This document shows, one piece after another, positions 61,732 to 64,000 of a stretch of 64,000 bases of DNA. The DNA comes from Glandiceps talaboti (Eukaryota; Hemichordata; Enteropneusta; Spengelidae): the NCBI RefSeq assembly GCF_964340395.1, contig NC_135551.1, positions 5,642,963-5,706,962 of the forward strand. Reading direction: 5' to 3'. Each line of letters starts with the position of its first letter. The first letter of the stretch is position 1. A model generated the notes under the pieces. It was not told where the DNA came from. It was given only the letters and a program-made list of their open reading frames with translations, and did no database searches. The translations under genes and the position numbers were made by a program.

Positions 61732-62033
61732 TTGCTGTATTCTATACCAGTACAATATCTCTCATAACTTGAATATATGAAATTAGCTAATAGACTAGAC
61801 TATCTGACATGAATTAGGCATACAATGTTTTTATTGCTATACATAACTTCACAGCCCTAATACCAGTTTTCTCTTTCTCTGTCATTTCAGGTGCAATCTA
61901 TACCCATTACATCATAGGTGATGCTATGGCCAAATCTACTGGAGCTATTGTATTTTGGGTTTTACTAACGTGTAGATTTATCATAGCAATGCAGTTCCAG
62001 CCTCCTAAAGAAGTTAAACAGAAAACACAGTGA
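60320..62033 (+). CDS. TMEM35: TMEM35/NACHO-like four-helix membrane protein
   Basis: Three coding exons: 60320-60430, 61023-61209, 61891-62033. All are GT-AG and phase-consistent, giving 146 aa. The N-terminus (LIALSIAIGVFFVFTGSIKV) is a first membrane helix with the family's GxxK(L/V)TP feature. Further helices are near residues 66-82, 89-108 and 115-132. The HYIIGDAMAK and LLTCRFIIA words resemble TMEM35A, the ER chaperone (NACHO) for nicotinic receptor assembly. TMEM35B and DoxX-like relatives are the alternative. The ER-retention end of vertebrate TMEM35A cannot be confirmed in this shorter tail (PPKEVKQKTQ). Confidence 0.85.
61588..61728 (+). repeat. (GACG)n(CA)n microsatellite in intron 2
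   Basis: A GACG run grades through ACAG into a long CA run. Confidence 0.95.
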
Positions 62034-62194
62034 AAAGTGATTTAAAGATAGATCATTCACTTGTAAATACATAGATGTATGACAGCTTAAGTCAATACAA
62101 TGTATTAATACACAGTGTACTGGTAGTTCAATGTGTGTACATGTAGGTAATTCACAAAAAAAAAAAACTAAAAAGAAGTTTGTTAGAAGATGGC

Positions 62195-62200
62195 AATAAA
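62195..62200 (+). other. Polyadenylation signal of the TMEM35-like gene
   Basis: AATAAA lies 162 bases after the stop codon, in a suitable 3' UTR position. Confidence 0.6.
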
Positions 62201-62223
62201 ATATTGAAAAGAAAGAGCAATAA

Positions 62224-62613
62224 TATAGTTAGTCTAGTAACTATATGTGTGGTTATTTCTATGATCTCTCTCTCTCCACTGAAAGTCAAATGGACAAATT
62301 CTGCAAAAAATCTAACTAAATTTCCTGCTGTGGAAAGGATGAATAGTGCATGTAACTAGTAATCCATCATCCACTGACAGGCAGTATTAATTAGTTATTT
62401 TTGTCAGTTTACTACCAAATCAACCTCCAGGATTAAAGTAATTCCTGTGAGAACACGATAACGTCACCGCATTTAATCAATGATCCAATAATAAACTATC
62501 ACTGCCGGTGGTAAGAAGGAAATGTCTTGCTAGATAAAGGCATATGACTATATAGTGGAGAGAGAGAGAGATTGAAGAAAACGACCACACGTAAAGTTAC
62601 TAGACTATACTGC
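62224..62613. mobile_element. TIR MITE (~390 bp) after the TMEM35-like gene
   Basis: Left TTAGTCTAGTAACT...GTGTGGTTATTT...TCTCTCTCTCCAC is matched in reverse at 62559-62613. The core GGATGAATAGTGCATGTAAC...AGTAATCCATCATC matches the core of the intron 8 element at 54783-55160. Confidence 0.75.
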
Positions 62614-62680
62614 AGGACAAAGCAGAGCCTTAATGTGAGGACATTACTCACATTATTGTATGTGTGGTGTCCCTCTAGTC

Positions 62681-62785
62681 TGTAAGGTACACTATGACGG
62701 GGCGCCCTCACACATCAGTCAACCTCTTTCACAGATATAGCAGGCTGGTGAGGGGGAAACAACATGACATATCTTACAGTCTTGT
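62681..62785. mobile_element. Short palindromic MITE, second copy
   Basis: The ends CTGTAAGGTAC and ATATCTTACAG are inverted. It shares GGGCGCCCTCACACATC with 44137-44225. Confidence 0.7.
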
Positions 62786-63885
62786 GTCACCCACAATGAT
62801 CTATATTTGCACGAACACTCTTGGTTCCTGATTTCCCATTGAGTTAGATAGGGTCAGATATGATTTGATATTATGAGTAGTATCTAGACTAGGGTAACTT
62901 GTCATACTACATGTAAGTCTATTGTCATCGCGGCAGGTTATGATGCAGGAAATTGGTTTAATTCTGTAATTTTGTGAAATGTTGGAACCTCAGTTAGGGG
63001 TTTATATGGCAAAATTTGCCTAGATTTCAATACCTTGTATCATAACTTTAGTGAACCACAGTATTAAACACACCAGTGAACTCACATAGATTTTAATGGT
63101 ATCGTACACTGAAATTGTAAAATGATATATGGACAACTCATTGTCACTCAGTAACTTCTATTTGTAAACTGACTTTATAACGTACTATCTGTACCAGGTG
63201 GAAGACTTGTAATGTTAGAAATAGTGATGCTTTTAATGGAATTTGAAATCAAACCTTTTTTTTTCAATACATTCAATTTTTGTAATTAGGCCTAGAAAAA
63301 TAATTGTTTGGTTCTGGTTACCCAACCCCCACCTAGCTTTTCAATGCTGACCCAAAACTTTTTTTTTTACGTATTCGAGAAAAAAAATAATAAAGTCGCA
63401 AAAATTGTGCAGTCTCATGAGAAATAGTGGATGCAGAAATTGACATCAACTTAAAAAGACAATATAAAACTATTCTTCCAATCTGTAATGGCTGTACATC
63501 TGATGAGAAGAAATAAACAACACAGAGACCATTTGGAAAACAATGGAAAACCTGAACTAGTCTACTAGACACTCACATAGAAAAAAAATATAATAAAATA
63601 AAAAATGTACATACCCCACCTATTCTGAAATTGAACATAATCGGAACCACACAATTGTTTTAATTAGGCCGTACTTAAAATGTTTTTGTAAATATTTGTG
63701 AAGACTCCTTTGAACACATTTTCCTTCAATACTTACTATGCAAATTATTCTTTTCATTTCTCCAGATAAGATTATTTATACCATACACAGTTGAACAAAA
63801 AAATATGGAATATATACTCTGGTCGTTCTATGTCATGACAACTCATGTCTATGTCACTGCAACGTGTGTCTACATCACTGGTTCT
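62786..63885. other. Intergenic, no gene seen
   Basis: AT-rich, with poly-T and poly-A runs. No exon, RNA gene or clear repeat is recognised. Confidence 0.45.
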
Positions 63886-64000
63886 GCTGTGTTTGAAATA
63901 CGAGTCAAAACATTCAAAATTGCCATGACTTCCCCTATTTTTCTTTGATATTACTGACGCTGGTATAATTATGTTATTCTTCAGTATTTCTCTTCATTCA
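63886..64000 (+). repeat. Dispersed repeat, cut by the window end
   Basis: Collinear with 29660-29782 (TTTGAAATACGAGTCAAAAC to TTCATTCA). The copy may continue past the window edge. Confidence 0.5.

Overview
The window comes from a eukaryote, almost certainly a marine bilaterian invertebrate. The genes are split by GT-AG introns. Microsatellites, minisatellites, hairpin MITEs and decayed LINEs fill most of the non-coding DNA. The gene content is animal: a somatomedin-B/Methuselah-type GPCR, a CYP3-like P450, WDR3 and a TMEM35/NACHO-like protein. The sequence does not settle the phylum; a lophotrochozoan, hemichordate or cephalochordate all fit. All exon joins were made by eye from splice signals, reading phase and family knowledge. 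No alignment was run.

Layout. 1-6.6 kb is non-coding and repeat-rich, with a 44-bp tandem array, a (TA)n tract and a 1-kb array of a 34-bp minisatellite. 6655-12898 (minus) is a two-exon GPCR gene (964 aa) whose intron holds a terminal-inverted-repeat element with a core of four ~200-bp repeats. 13-24 kb has no host gene that I can see. It holds microsatellites, three copies of a ~0.5-0.7 kb element (two facing each other), a decayed LINE reverse transcriptase, a LINE 3' tail and other dispersed repeats. 24357-35539 (plus) is a complete 13-exon CYP3-like cytochrome P450 (518 aa). 35.5-40.8 kb is the convergent intergenic region, with two hairpin/TIR elements. 40855-60049 (minus) is a complete 24-exon WDR3 gene (939 aa), a U3 snoRNP/small-subunit-processome protein. 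Head-to-head with it, 270 bp away, lies a three-exon TMEM35-like gene (60320-62033, plus, 146 aa). The rest to 64 kb is non-coding with further MITEs.

The four genes do not form a pathway. The one likely functional link is the shared bidirectional promoter of WDR3 and the TMEM35-like gene. The most unusual observations are: (i) an apparently undescribed foldback element in WDR3 intron 11 whose arms are each about seven copies of a ~16-bp unit; (ii) the TIR element with a tandem core in the GPCR intron; (iii) small duplications of exon edges plus their splice sites beside four exons in two genes; (iv) a hairpin MITE family inserted several times in WDR3 introns.
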